Shown here piece after piece: positions 9,369 through 18,958 of a DNA stretch of 64,000 bases; position 1 is the stretch's first letter; every line of letters begins with the position of its first letter. The position numbers and the translations under genes were made by a program. The notes beneath the pieces are model-generated. The model saw only the letters and a program-made list of their open reading frames with translations. It was not told where the DNA came from and did not search any database. The stretch spans positions 1,116,001-1,180,000 of the forward strand of contig OX638325.1 in assembly GCA_951812795.1 (NCBI GenBank). The letters are read 5' to 3'. The stretch comes from an uncultured Dehalococcoidia bacterium (GTDB lineage Bacteria > Chloroflexota > Dehalococcoidia > Lucifugimonadales > Lucifugimonadaceae).

Positions 9369-10247
9369 TCAACCTTGCACGCCAGCGACACCACCAACGA
9401 TGTCTAGCAGTTCGCCGGTTATGGCTTCCTGTCGTGCTTTGTTCATATCCAATGTCAGATCCTCGATCAACTCGTTCGCGTTGTCGGTGGCATTCTGCAT
9501 CGCAATCATGCGGGCTGAATGTTCGCTTGCTTGGGCTTCGAGGATCGCGTGATAGACCTGCGTCTCGACATAACGAGGGACAATGTTGGCCAAAACTTCT
9601 GCCGGCGACGGCTCATAGATGTAATCGAGATACAACGCCGGGCCATCGTCCGAACCTGATCCGGAAGACGTCGTGGCGATGGGAAGCAGTTGTAGATTGA
9701 CAGGCCGCTGGACCGATGTATTAACGAACTGGGCGTAGATCAGCTTGACGGAATCCACGTCACCAGAACGATAGCGGTCAATCACGAATGACGAGATGTC
9801 GAGCGTATCCCCTAATGACGGACGATCTCCCACGGAGAAGCTGGCGATCAACGACTGCCCGGTCCGGGCAACGAATCGTTCCCCTTTGCGGCCAATCCCA
9901 ACCGTGTCAACTGGCACCTCTGCGTCGCGCAGTTCTTGTGCCGCCACGCGCAGGATGTTTCCCACCAACGCGCCTGCCAATCCGCGATCAGGAGTAACCA
10001 ACACAAGAAGCTCGCGCTGGTTTGGACGCCGTTGAAGCAATGGGTCCAAAGTCTCATCTTCAGCTTCCAACCGCATGACCAAGTGCGACAACACTTCACG
10101 CATCTGGTCGGCATACGGACGACCGTTTCTTACCATCTGTTGGGCGCGTTGCATACGAGACGCAGCGATCAGTTGCATCGCGCTCGTGATCTTCGCGGTG
10201 TTACTTACCGACCGAATACGGTCGCGTATGTCCTTCAGGCTAGGCAT
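9369..10247 (-). CDS. atpG: F1 ATP synthase gamma subunit
   Basis: Central rotor shaft, 292 residues. The N-terminal coiled-coil strand begins MPSLKDIRDRIRSVSNTAKI and continues SAMQLIAASRMQRAQQM. The C-terminal partner strand contains SARMIAMQNATDNANELIED and ends RQEAITGELLDIVGG. Length is normal. It lies between atpA and atpD with short gaps. Confidence 0.97.
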   Translation of the reverse strand: MPSLKDIRDRIRSVSNTAKITSAMQLIAASRMQRAQQMVRNGRPYADQMREVLSHLVMRLEAEDETLDPLLQRRPNQRELLVLVTPDRGLAGALVGNILRVAAQELRDAEVPVDTVGIGRKGERFVARTGQSLIASFSVGDRPSLGDTLDISSFVIDRYRSGDVDSVKLIYAQFVNTSVQRPVNLQLLPIATTSSGSGSDDGPALYLDYIYEPSPAEVLANIVPRYVETQVYHAILEAQASEHSARMIAMQNATDNANELIEDLTLDMNKARQEAITGELLDIVGGVAGVQG

Positions 10248-10271
10248 ATTCGAGCCATCGGTTCCTTGCTG

Positions 10272-11792
10272 TTAAGCGGCCACCAATCCGGCAGTCTGTT
10301 TGAATGCCGTTACGGCTTCCATCAATCGGTCGCCATTTTCATCGCTGAGTTCACCTGTATCACTGATCGCAGACAATACATCCGGCAGGTTTGCCGCCAT
10401 GTAGTCGTACCATTGCGCTTCGAAATCGCCAACTTTCTCGACTTCAACATCATCCAACGCGCCTTCGTTGGCGACATGGAAGAGGGCGACCATATTTTCG
10501 TACGAAACCGGTGCGTTCTCGTCCTGTTTCAATAGCTCGCGGAAGCGCTCGCCCCGCGCCAACTGACGCCTGGTAACTGGATCAAGGTCTTCTGCGCCGA
10601 ACTGCGCGAAAGTAGCCAACGCGTCGAACTGCGCCATCTCTGTTTTCAAGCTACCGGCAACAGACTTCATTCCGCGTCGCTGCGCCGATGAACCTACTCG
10701 GGTAACCGAAATACCGGAGTTGACTGCTGGCCGGATACCGGCATTGAAAAGGTCCGGCTCCAAAAATAGCTGCCCGTCGGTAATGGAAATGACGTTCGTC
10801 GGAATGTATGCCGAAACGTCTCCCGCTAAAGTTTCGATGATCGGCAGCGCCGTTATCGAACCTCCGCCGTACTCCGGCGACATACGCGCCGCCCGTTCGA
10901 GGAGTCGAGAGTGCAGATAAAAGACATCGCCGGGATAAGCCTCACGCCCTGGTGGACGCTTCAGCAGGAGCGACATCTGGCGATACGCCCACGCGTGCTT
11001 CGAGAGATCGTCATAGACGATGAGGACGTCTCGTCCCTTCGACATAAAGTACTCGGCCATCGTACAACCTGCGTACGGAGCCAAGAACTGCGTCGCAGCC
11101 GGATCAGACGCGTTGGCCGCTACGATGATCGTGTTGTCGAGCGCTCCTTGGTCGGCTAATCGCTGCACGATGCCAGCCACTTTAGATGCTTTTTGGCCAA
11201 TCGCCACGTAGACGCCGATCATGTCAGAGTCACGTTGGTTAATGATCGCGTCGACGCAGATCGAGGTCTTGCCCGTTGAGCGGTCCCCGATGACTAGTTC
11301 TCGCTGGCCGCGGCCAACCGGAACCATGGCGTCGACAACCTTGACACCGAACTGAACCGGTTGATCCACCGGTTGACGTGAAATAACGCCGGGCGCGATT
11401 TTCTCAATCGGCAACGTCTCAGTCGTGCGCGGCGCAGGTTGACCGTCGAGCGGCCTGCCCAGCGGGTCGACCACACGACCTAGCAGATCATCACCCACCG
11501 GCACCTCAAGAATTCGGCCTGTCGATCGTACCTCGTCACCTTCACGGATCCGCAGGTAGTCGCCCATGATCACCGCACCCACCGATTCCTCTTCCAAGTT
11601 AAGCGCTAGCCCGAGAATGTCATTGGGGAACTGAAGGATTTCGTTTAGGCGGACCCCGGCCAGCCCATGTATGCGAGCAATACCGTCGCCCGCTTCGACG
11701 ACAGTGCCAACGTCAACCATCGTGAGTTCGCCGCCGAACTCTTCGATCTGACGCTTGATCACTGAAGCGATATCTTGCCCTGCGGTCGTCAT
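10272..11792 (-). CDS. atpA: F1 ATP synthase alpha subunit
   Basis: Non-catalytic nucleotide-binding subunit, 506 residues. The Walker A is GDRSTGKT (169-176). IGVYVAIGQKASKVAGIVQRL, PYAGCTMAEYFM and the VGSSAQ arginine-bearing region (ISVTRVGSSAQ) are all present. AAGGAG lies about nine nt before the ATG. The gene is in canonical order after atpH. No unusual features were seen. Confidence 0.98.
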   Translation of the reverse strand: MTTAGQDIASVIKRQIEEFGGELTMVDVGTVVEAGDGIARIHGLAGVRLNEILQFPNDILGLALNLEEESVGAVIMGDYLRIREGDEVRSTGRILEVPVGDDLLGRVVDPLGRPLDGQPAPRTTETLPIEKIAPGVISRQPVDQPVQFGVKVVDAMVPVGRGQRELVIGDRSTGKTSICVDAIINQRDSDMIGVYVAIGQKASKVAGIVQRLADQGALDNTIIVAANASDPAATQFLAPYAGCTMAEYFMSKGRDVLIVYDDLSKHAWAYRQMSLLLKRPPGREAYPGDVFYLHSRLLERAARMSPEYGGGSITALPIIETLAGDVSAYIPTNVISITDGQLFLEPDLFNAGIRPAVNSGISVTRVGSSAQRRGMKSVAGSLKTEMAQFDALATFAQFGAEDLDPVTRRQLARGERFRELLKQDENAPVSYENMVALFHVANEGALDDVEVEKVGDFEAQWYDYMAANLPDVLSAISDTGELSDENGDRLMEAVTAFKQTAGLVAA

Positions 11793-11871
11793 CGAATTAG
11801 TTCTCCTTAGAGTGGAAGCGGGAATATCCTGCTCCGCGTATTTGGCGTCTCTTACTTCTCAACGAGTTAAA

Positions 11872-12417
11872 TCATCCCGAAATTGGTCGTTGCGCAAGCG
11901 ATTCCTGCATCGACTGCAATCGCGTCCGCGTGCTTCCATCAAATAACCGGTCGCCCACCCGGGCAACAACTCCGCCGATAATCTTTGGATCAACCTGTTC
12001 CAACACTTCGATCCGCTTGTATCCGGTCATTCCTTGCAAGTTTTGGACAATGCGTTCACGTCTTGCATAATCCAACGGAACCGCAGTCGTTATCTGGGCC
12101 CGTCCGATACCTAAGTGATCGTCTGTCAGTTCTCTGAATGTGTCGCAGAAGCCTCCGAACCGTTCGACGTCGCCGTTCGTGGTCATGAGGGACACTAGAT
12201 TCCGCACCAACGGATCGGCGTCGCTTAGTAAAGTCTGGATGCCGTCGAGTTTGACGGCTTCCGGCACCGACGGTGCCGCCATGAACGCTTGAACGTCCGA
12301 CTCCGCGAAGATATCTCGCGCCTTTGCCAGGTCGCGCTGCCAAACATCGAGCGCATCCCGTTCAATCGCAATCGAGAATGCGGCTTGTGCGTATCTTCTG
12401 ACTGAGGTCGATGGCAT
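11872..12417 (-). CDS. atpH: F1 ATP synthase delta subunit
   Basis: Peripheral-stalk cap, 181 residues. The opening VRRYAQAAFSIAIERDALDVW is typical of delta/OSCP, and the C-terminal VDPKIIGGVVARVGDRLFDG block is the family signature. Position between atpF and atpA is standard. The 32-nt gap to atpF and the 79-nt gap to atpA are consistent with one transcript. Confidence 0.96.
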   Translation of the reverse strand: MPSTSVRRYAQAAFSIAIERDALDVWQRDLAKARDIFAESDVQAFMAAPSVPEAVKLDGIQTLLSDADPLVRNLVSLMTTNGDVERFGGFCDTFRELTDDHLGIGRAQITTAVPLDYARRERIVQNLQGMTGYKRIEVLEQVDPKIIGGVVARVGDRLFDGSTRTRLQSMQESLAQRPISG

Positions 12418-12449
12418 CCGAAAGTTAAATCTCCCGCCGTGTTTCTCGG

Positions 12450-12950
12450 TTAATTGCGCCGGGCGTCAAGGCCTTCATCCAATACCCGATCAATGAGTTC
12501 ACGGTGCGCACCCTCATCGAGGGATTGCTCCACAATGCGCTCTGCAGCCAGGATCGCAATGCCCGCGAATTCGCGACGCACCTCCTCGACCGCGGCTTCC
12601 TGCTCGCGTCGAATCTCCTCTCGCGCCCGGTCGAGCATTTCGTCGACCTGAGCACGCGTGCGTTCGACTTCTTGATCTCTCAACCGCGACGCCGCGTCGC
12701 GGGCTTCGGCGATTAATGCCTGACCTTCGCCACGAGCATTAGCCAGTTCTTGTTCGACACGCTCCGCGGACGACGCAGCTTCTGCGCTCGCCCGTTCCGC
12801 CGCGTCCAAGCTGTCGCGGATGCGCTCGGCGCGTTGATCCAACATACGGGTTATTGGGCCGTATAGGAACATACGCAGAAAGACCGCGATGACCGTAAAC
12901 CCGACCAAAAAGGTCAAAAGGCGGGGTAGGTCTATTCCCAATGCATCCAT
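12450..12950 (-). CDS. atpF: Fo ATP synthase subunit b
   Basis: Membrane-anchored peripheral stalk of 166 residues. An N-terminal transmembrane helix (about 8-27, LLTFLVGFTVIAVFLRMF) is followed by a long Glu/Arg/Ala-rich dimerising coiled coil to the C-terminus. GGAGATTCTC directly precedes the ATG, a good ribosome-binding site. Length and topology are standard. A single b gene is present, so the stator is presumably a homodimer. Confidence 0.96.
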   Translation of the reverse strand: MDALGIDLPRLLTFLVGFTVIAVFLRMFLYGPITRMLDQRAERIRDSLDAAERASAEAASSAERVEQELANARGEGQALIAEARDAASRLRDQEVERTRAQVDEMLDRAREEIRREQEAAVEEVRREFAGIAILAAERIVEQSLDEGAHRELIDRVLDEGLDARRN

Positions 12951-13068
12951 GAGAATCTCCGAATCGTTCTACATCGGACTGATCGTTGCACCACCGCGTC
13001 GGCGGGATTAACGGCGTCGGCAATCAATTGAAGCCGATCCGTCCGCCGAAGCGCTGGCAGGGTGCAGA

Positions 13069-13458
<390 letters not shown>

Positions 13459-13502
13459 TCAATTGCCAAGCGTTCCATCTGTCCGTCGTGCAGTACTGCA
13501 TC

Positions 13503-14822
13503 TCAATGTCCCCCCGCACCGTCGGCGTGATCGCCTTCCGGATGGTGGTGCGGCATGATCGCGAACGCACCGAACATAAGCGTCAAGACCGAGAAGATTA
13601 TCGCTTGGATGAAGCCCACGAAAAGCTCTAGTCCGATGAACGGAATCATGCCGATCAACGGGAACAGGAAGCCCATCGCGATCAGCAGTATCTCGCCGGC
13701 AAACATGTTGCCGAACAGACGGAACGTGAAGCTGATGATCTTGATGAACTCGCCCACCAGTTCAAGCACGCCGACGAACAGATCGATCGGATTACGTTTG
13801 AACGGGTTACCGATGAACTTGTCCCAGTAACCACCGATGCCCAACGTTTTGATGCCCCAGAACTGCACACTCACCATCGCAAACAAAGCAATCGCCAACG
13901 TCATGTTCAAGTCCGTACTCGATCCTCTGAGATACGGCACTAACAACCCCACGCGCTTGCCCTCGAACCCGTCATACTTGTCGGGGTTCTCCGTGAAAAA
14001 TTCAGAGCTCGGGACGGGTCCCGGTGCCACGCTCTCGTCAACTCGGCGCCCAATCTTCACTACATCTTCCTCGGTCGGATGCACCGGGTCGGCGATGTCA
14101 TACGCCGCGATATCGATTAGCGTTACTTTGTAATCCTCTCCCCGACCAAGCGGCAGTATACGCACTCCTCCACCATCAAACACCACAAATCGCTGTTCGC
14201 CGTACGTCTCCAAAGTCTTGCCGAGATACTTCTGCAGATCCTCACTGTCGGCGTGAGACGCGATGAAATGCCCCAAACCCTCACCGTTCTTCCCGACGTC
14301 GTGGTGCAGCCCCTCCAGCAACTCCGTCTGATTCCCCTCCGCAAGCTTCTTCTCCAACTTGTGGAAGAAAAACTCTTGAGTGGTCTCTACGCGGCCGATC
14401 GTTCCGACAACTGGCAATACTCCGAGCCAGTTCGAGAACAATACCACCAAGAAAATTGCTGTCGCGACAGGAATGAAAATCCGCCCCGTCTTGCCCGAAG
14501 TCGATTCCGCCAATCCGATGAAGAACTCGTAGAGCAGCTCCATGATCGCCTGCCAACGCCCCGGCACCTCAGAGAGCTTTCGCGTCGCCAGCCAAGTCAG
14601 AAGCACCAGCACCAACATGGCCGCACCAAACATCACAACCGTGTTCACGAGCTTGTAACCGCCGATATGCGTAACAAGCTCCGATGGGATCTGGATTAGA
14701 GGAACCGCACCACCGAGGAATCCACCACCGAACGCGGCGCCGAGGGCACCGCCCAATACCGAAATAAGTGCCACAGCGAGCAAGAAAACCGCTATGGCTA
14801 TCGCTTTAGGGGATGAGAGCAA
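13503..14822 (-). CDS. atpB: Fo ATP synthase subunit a with a large loop insertion
   Basis: Forms the ion half-channels against the c-ring. The essential arginine is Arg368 in SFTFRLFGNMFAGE. The protein is 439 residues, versus about 230-310 for usual a subunits. The extra length lies mainly at residues 143-297, between the NWLGVLP helix and the TDLNMTLAIALF helix. By standard topology this is the exoplasmic loop between transmembrane helices 2 and 3. The insert is hydrophilic and acidic, without transmembrane segments. There is also an extra hydrophobic helix at residues 7-30, and a His-rich tail (PHHHPEGDHADGAGGH). The start appears to be TTG at 14822 just behind GGGGGAG. The reading frame is intact across the insert, so it is not a sequencing break. 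Confidence 0.95.
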   Translation of the reverse strand: MLSSPKAIAIAVFLLAVALISVLGGALGAAFGGGFLGGAVPLIQIPSELVTHIGGYKLVNTVVMFGAAMLVLVLLTWLATRKLSEVPGRWQAIMELLYEFFIGLAESTSGKTGRIFIPVATAIFLVVLFSNWLGVLPVVGTIGRVETTQEFFFHKLEKKLAEGNQTELLEGLHHDVGKNGEGLGHFIASHADSEDLQKYLGKTLETYGEQRFVVFDGGGVRILPLGRGEDYKVTLIDIAAYDIADPVHPTEEDVVKIGRRVDESVAPGPVPSSEFFTENPDKYDGFEGKRVGLLVPYLRGSSTDLNMTLAIALFAMVSVQFWGIKTLGIGGYWDKFIGNPFKRNPIDLFVGVLELVGEFIKIISFTFRLFGNMFAGEILLIAMGFLFPLIGMIPFIGLELFVGFIQAIIFSVLTLMFGAFAIMPHHHPEGDHADGAGGH

Positions 14823-14899
14823 ACTCTCCCCCTACCGGTTGATTCGGTTCGATCGTCATCTTGCAATCAAGTCGTCGGAAGGTTGGGTGGCCGGATCGC

Positions 14900-15139
14900 C
14901 TAACGCTTCGCTTTACCGAAGTCAGACAACATCCGCACCATGCCGACCAGCGCAATTGCGACCCCCAAGAGGATCCCGACCACCAGCAGCAACGGTGCGC
15001 TGCCAACCAGTCCATCTAACCACCATCCAATTGCGGCTCCTCCGGCGATGCTCACGCCGACGAACCAACCGATCATGGTCAATCGCGCTAAGACCGGGAT
15101 GATACTTGGCACACTCTTCGGAGTCCGCTCGTCAGGCAT
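14900..15139 (-). CDS. AtpZ/AtpI-like ATP synthase assembly protein
   Basis: First gene of the ATP synthase operon, 79 residues with two predicted transmembrane helices (about 18-40 and 48-68). The pattern GWFVGVSIAGGAAIGWWLDG then VGILLGVAIALVGMVRM matches the putative F0F1-ATPase subunit family (ATPase_gene1). These proteins precede atpB in many bacteria and are implicated in ring assembly or Mg2+ uptake. The ATG is at 15139; a TTG directly before it would add one residue. Upstream on the minus strand is a TATAAT at 15168-15173 and an odd run of eight T bases just before the start. Confidence 0.85.
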   Translation of the reverse strand: MPDERTPKSVPSIIPVLARLTMIGWFVGVSIAGGAAIGWWLDGLVGSAPLLLVVGILLGVAIALVGMVRMLSDFGKAKR

Positions 15140-15653
15140 CAAAAAAAACCCGCCTTCACTTCAAATAATTATAAGCAACCAATCACGCCATCACGACGGC
15201 AACCCGACATCATATTCCCACACGCCCGACATTCCAGCACACCTGCCATTCAAGCACACGCGTCATTCCCGCGCACGCGGGAATCCAGAGAAAAACAAAG
15301 CACGCCACTCTCCCCCACTTCACACAAGCTGTGTCATTCCGAGCGGAGCCGAGGAATCTCCTCTCCCTCTCAGCGACCTGTGCACAACGTCCGTCATTCC
15401 GGCGAAAGCCGGCGCTTCAGCGGACGGAACCTCCATCCAGAGGGGCGGTGCAACAGGGAAGCGCACATGATCTGACCATGAATGCGTCGTTTGTGAGGTT
15501 GTGCAAAGAACCCTCTCAGGGGGAGATTAAGAGGGGGGAGTACGAACCGGCGCCAATTTGGCGTTGGTTCGCGAATCGGCAAAAACACGCTTGGCGTAAC
15601 ATTTCGTGTTGGATCGACTTTGCTACCCGAAATATGACCTGCAAGGACAGTTC
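15140..15653. repeat. Intergenic region with three palindromic repeats and one dispersed element copy
   Basis: About 510 nt with no gene. 15262-15288 is CATTCCCGCGC/GCGGGAATCC-type palindrome. 15333-15358 is CATTCCGAGC...GAGGAATC. 15386-15541 is a degenerate copy of the dispersed element: CTGTGCACAAC end, CGTCATTCCGGCGAAAGCCGG core, CCAGAGGGG block, GAGGTTGTGCA end and a GGGGGAGATTAAGAGGGGG tail. The same blocks recur at 23.6, 31.3, 58.6 and 63.7 kb. Confidence 0.8.
15168..15173 (-). promoter_or_regulatory. Candidate -10 element of the ATP synthase operon
   Basis: On the minus strand TATAAT lies 29 nt before the ATG of the first atp gene, in an AT-rich patch (15160-15180). No good -35 is seen at the expected distance, so this is a weak call supported mainly by position. 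Confidence 0.35.
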
Positions 15654-16832
15654 ATGCTGGTGATTCACACCCTTGACGACATCCCTGAACTCGGCGAAGG
15701 CCCCGAACTAGCAACGATTGAGCAGAGGCTAGGCGCGTTTCTGATTGACACAATCCTGAACGGTGGAGTATTAGTCGCTGCATTCGCACTTTCGGCATGG
15801 TGCTCGAATGGTGAATTGTGGTTTAACGATTCTGGCGGCCTGTTTGGGTTCATCCCAACGATAGCGATCCTGCTGTTGATTTGGACTGTATACGTGCTCA
15901 GCAAGGTCGCCTCCACAGGGCAGACGGTAGGCAAAAGTCAGGTCGGCATCAAAACCGTCCCGATCGAATCAATAGATGACGGCCAAGAAGCCGAACTCGG
16001 ATTCGGAAAAGCGTTCGTCCGCGAGATCATAGGCAAAAATGTCCTCGGCTCGCTAACCCTAGGAATTGGGTTGCTAGTGCCTCTTTTCAGCGAACGTGGG
16101 CAAGGTCTTCAAGACCAATTAGCGGGAACGATTGTAGTGAAATCAGAAGAGTACGAAGGATGGATCTACTGGATGCAACATGGGACATGGCTATTGGAAA
16201 GAGACCAGGAACGCCAGAAGGAACGGTTGGAGCTCGAGCTGAAACGGATTGAAGACGATAAGAGGTTCCGAACCATTCAGGAACGAGAGCGCGAACGGAT
16301 AAACGATGAGAGTCGCACCAGACGCGAAGAGGTCAACAAGCTATTTGGTAAATCGGAAACCGAAGATCAAAGAAATGAAAGAATTCAGCGGCAGGAGCAC
16401 GCGGATCGTGAGAGGAGACGCAAACGCGAGCAGGAACGGATCGGAGATGAAGAAATACTGCGCGCGCACCAGCAAAGCGAAGTAGAACGGATCATCCGAG
16501 AAAACCGTGCTAGTCGGCACACCATCAATTCGCTTGAACGTAAACTGGGGCGCAGGGAAACCGATGTCGAAGAACGCGAACGCATAAAGGCGGAAGAATA
16601 CGCCGAATGTGATCTGAGAAAACGATTCGCACGGGCGATGGGGCTGATCGAAACTGATGACGAAGAGCGCGCAGACAGGGAGCGGCGAGTTCGAGAGGCG
16701 CACGAATTCAGAGAGCGAGAACGATTTCGGCGCGAGACGGCTCGGGGCGAACGCGAGGCCAGAGAGCGGCGAGTGCGTGAAGACCACGAACGTAGAGAGC
16801 GGGAAAAAGTGCGACGAGAGCGATACAGGTGA
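15654..16832 (+). CDS. RDD-family membrane protein with a very long Arg/Glu charged helix
   Basis: The 392-residue product has an RDD domain at about 20-155: ATIEQRLGAFLIDTILNGG (the R and D of RDD), two transmembrane helices, then GQTVGKSQVGIKTV and a third hydrophobic segment near 130-150. Residues of about 180-392 are almost uninterrupted Arg, Glu, Lys and Asp (RERE, RRERE repeats), predicting a single alpha helix or coiled coil on the cytosolic side. The ATG at 15654 has AAGGA six nt upstream and is preferred over a GTG at 15606. Its end overlaps the next gene's GTG by 4 nt, so the two are probably cotranslated. Function unknown; RDD proteins are usually transport- or stress-linked. Confidence 0.85.
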   Translation: MLVIHTLDDIPELGEGPELATIEQRLGAFLIDTILNGGVLVAAFALSAWCSNGELWFNDSGGLFGFIPTIAILLLIWTVYVLSKVASTGQTVGKSQVGIKTVPIESIDDGQEAELGFGKAFVREIIGKNVLGSLTLGIGLLVPLFSERGQGLQDQLAGTIVVKSEEYEGWIYWMQHGTWLLERDQERQKERLELELKRIEDDKRFRTIQERERERINDESRTRREEVNKLFGKSETEDQRNERIQRQEHADRERRRKREQERIGDEEILRAHQQSEVERIIRENRASRHTINSLERKLGRRETDVEERERIKAEEYAECDLRKRFARAMGLIETDDEERADRERRVREAHEFRERERFRRETARGEREARERRVREDHERREREKVRRERYR

Positions 16833-17785
16833 CCATGCCCGTTGATGACTTAAACGATGTTGAAGAAGTAGACCCGCGTTGCATCTGGCCGAACGAAGCG
16901 CGAGATTTTACGCCGTGGCTCGCGGCCAACATCAACAGCCTCACCAAAGTCTTGCCTTTCGATTTGGAGATGATCCAGGTCGAGACAGAAGTGGATGCTG
17001 GATATGTTGACATCACCGCCACAGTCGCGGGGAACAATACAAGAGTCATCATCGAGAACCAACTCGAAGAAACCGACGACGATCATCTAGCTCGTATATT
17101 GGCTTATGCTGCGACGTACGATGCCCGAATCATCATCTGGATAGCAACGGATTTCGCTGAACGACACCGACTAGTACTCAACCGCTTGAACAGAAACACG
17201 ACCGGTGACCTCGCGTTCTATGGGGTTCAACTCAGAACCTTCAGAATTGGCAGATCGAAACCAGCTCCACTCTTTGATCTAGTCATCCAACCGACAGCAA
17301 CGCTCAGCGGTACATATCGGCGAAACTCAAACATCGCACCTGAAGACGATCGACACAAAGACTTTTTCCAGGCCATCGTCGATGAACTCAGCAAGCTAGA
17401 AGTTTTCGATTACGAAACTATCCGTGACACCAAAAGTTGGTTTGAATTCAACTCTACCCTTAACGGTGTAACGTATGTCGCCGCGTTTACAACCAGATCC
17501 ACGGCGCGAGTGAAACTACACATACGTTGCCGGATCAAACCAAACCACCGAATTTTCGAATACCTGTCGAAGCACGGACAAGAAATCGAAGTCAAACTGG
17601 GGGAATCGCTGACTTGGGAGGAAAGAAGTCGAGGCATCCAACACAGGCACCTGATAGCACTCTACAAACCCGGATCGATAGACAGTCCCGAAGAGGAATT
17701 GTCAGAATTAAGCAATTGGATGATTGGGAAGCTAGCCAAACTCAAGCAAGTCTTCGATCCGTATCTAGACGACGCAACCACCTGA
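16829..17785 (+). CDS. DUF4268 protein with PD-(D/E)xK-like N-terminal domain
   Basis: The 318-residue product has an N-terminal nuclease-like domain: VDAGYVDITA (Asp61) followed by VIIENQLEETDDDHLARILAY (Glu76, Gln78), i.e. a D...ExQ variant of PD-(D/E)xK. Then comes IIIWIATDFAERHR, and a C-terminal domain from about residue 190 resembles DUF4268. The lysine of the catalytic triad is replaced by Gln, as in several nucleases of this fold, so activity is possible but not assured. The start is GTG at 16829 (GTGA overlap with the preceding stop) or ATG at 16835. The tight coupling to the RDD/charged-helix gene and the convergent DUF4238 gene suggests an accessory, possibly defence-related, module. 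No known defence system was recognised. Confidence 0.78.
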   Translation: MTMPVDDLNDVEEVDPRCIWPNEARDFTPWLAANINSLTKVLPFDLEMIQVETEVDAGYVDITATVAGNNTRVIIENQLEETDDDHLARILAYAATYDARIIIWIATDFAERHRLVLNRLNRNTTGDLAFYGVQLRTFRIGRSKPAPLFDLVIQPTATLSGTYRRNSNIAPEDDRHKDFFQAIVDELSKLEVFDYETIRDTKSWFEFNSTLNGVTYVAAFTTRSTARVKLHIRCRIKPNHRIFEYLSKHGQEIEVKLGESLTWEERSRGIQHRHLIALYKPGSIDSPEEELSELSNWMIGKLAKLKQVFDPYLDDATT

Positions 17786-17803
17786 CAAAAACGCGCTAGA
17801 AGA

Positions 17804-18709
17804 TCACGTTCGATCCTGGCTGTCTTCCCACCGACGAACGACGTAGTCCAAATCGGATCTGCGCTTGGCAACTACTATGTCGCTGGCCTCAAACGTTGTC
17901 CAGTTGATCCGATTGACATCTTTGCGATTTAGATCCATGAAGGTAACGTTCTCCAGATCCATCGTAGGGCCGACGATGACCTCGCGACTGATGGGTAACC
18001 AGCTGTGGTAAACATCGGAGTTGTCGGATTCAAACACACGCACCCCACCACAATCACCTAAGATGAAACCGCTAGCTCGTTTGCCCGGCATAGCGATTAG
18101 CAACCCCGATTCCTGCATGTATCGGTCAATTTCATCGGCGATTTTCGGTGGCATGCCCACCGCAACGCGCGCTCTCAGATCCGGAATTAGTTGACCTCGG
18201 ATTAACGCAGTAGCATCCGGCCCTCTTTGAAAATCTTCCCACCCTTGCCGTTCATCGCCAACCCACTCGTAAATCTCACCTTCCCTCGAGAATTCCTGCC
18301 TGTACAGATGCTCATATCGATCAAACGGAACTATTTCGTCAGCGTGATGATCTGTTCTCAAGAACATCGTCATGAAGAGCAACTTGACAGCGTCGCCATC
18401 TTCCTTGGCAAGCGGTGGATACATTCGTGCTTTGCGGCAACTGATGATCTTGTCAATGACAGGCGCAGCTTGCGATTCGATTTCACCAAGGCGCCGTTCA
18501 ACTTCGTACCGTTCATCATCGGTTTCGACATAACGCTGGGTATATCGGTCTTTCTGGACAAATACGTTGTTAGGAGCCACTCTGAAGTACCGCGATTCAA
18601 GCTTGCTGTACGCGTGTACAGTTTCGCACTGCGTTTGGAAGTTCCGCAACAGCATCCGTGGAATGACGTGTTGCCGCTTTGGATTTTGGGTTGTAGGGAC
18701 AGTGTTCAT
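17804..18709 (-). CDS. DUF4238 domain protein
   Basis: The 301-residue cytoplasmic protein opens with RQHVIPRMLLRNFQ, then VHAYSK and FYxx-like strings, and AVKLLFMTMFLRTDHHADEI. This matches DUF4238, a family of unknown function whose members begin with QHxVPRxxLRxF and are often found in mobile or defence contexts. A Cys/Gly loop (FILGDCGGVRVFE) near residue 220 is conserved-looking. It converges on the DUF4268 gene with an 18-nt gap. The 249 nt upstream (18710-18958) is AT-rich and holds no recognisable gene. Confidence 0.75.
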   Translation of the reverse strand: MNTVPTTQNPKRQHVIPRMLLRNFQTQCETVHAYSKLESRYFRVAPNNVFVQKDRYTQRYVETDDERYEVERRLGEIESQAAPVIDKIISCRKARMYPPLAKEDGDAVKLLFMTMFLRTDHHADEIVPFDRYEHLYRQEFSREGEIYEWVGDERQGWEDFQRGPDATALIRGQLIPDLRARVAVGMPPKIADEIDRYMQESGLLIAMPGKRASGFILGDCGGVRVFESDNSDVYHSWLPISREVIVGPTMDLENVTFMDLNRKDVNRINWTTFEASDIVVAKRRSDLDYVVRRWEDSQDRT

Positions 18710-18958
18710 TGAAGCTGATGTGCAATCGATGTTCGAGTAGTAAGATCCACTCTCTAACTTGTTATGAGGTCAATCTATCGAATATCGTAACATACATACT
18801 ACATAATCATCGTTCCAACATCCGGCCTATCGCTCCAGGATGCCTTCGACAACACCAAATTGATTACTGCAACAACCGCCGCCCGGCGCCATTTTCCGTC
18901 GCGAAAAATTATCACCAATGGATTGTATTGGGAGCTAGAAGCGTAACCACACAACGGT

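Noticed and set aside
15242..15360. CRISPR array reading of the spaced palindromes at 15.26-15.40 kb
   Set aside because: The units are unequal palindromes without a constant repeat or regular spacers, and no cas genes are nearby.
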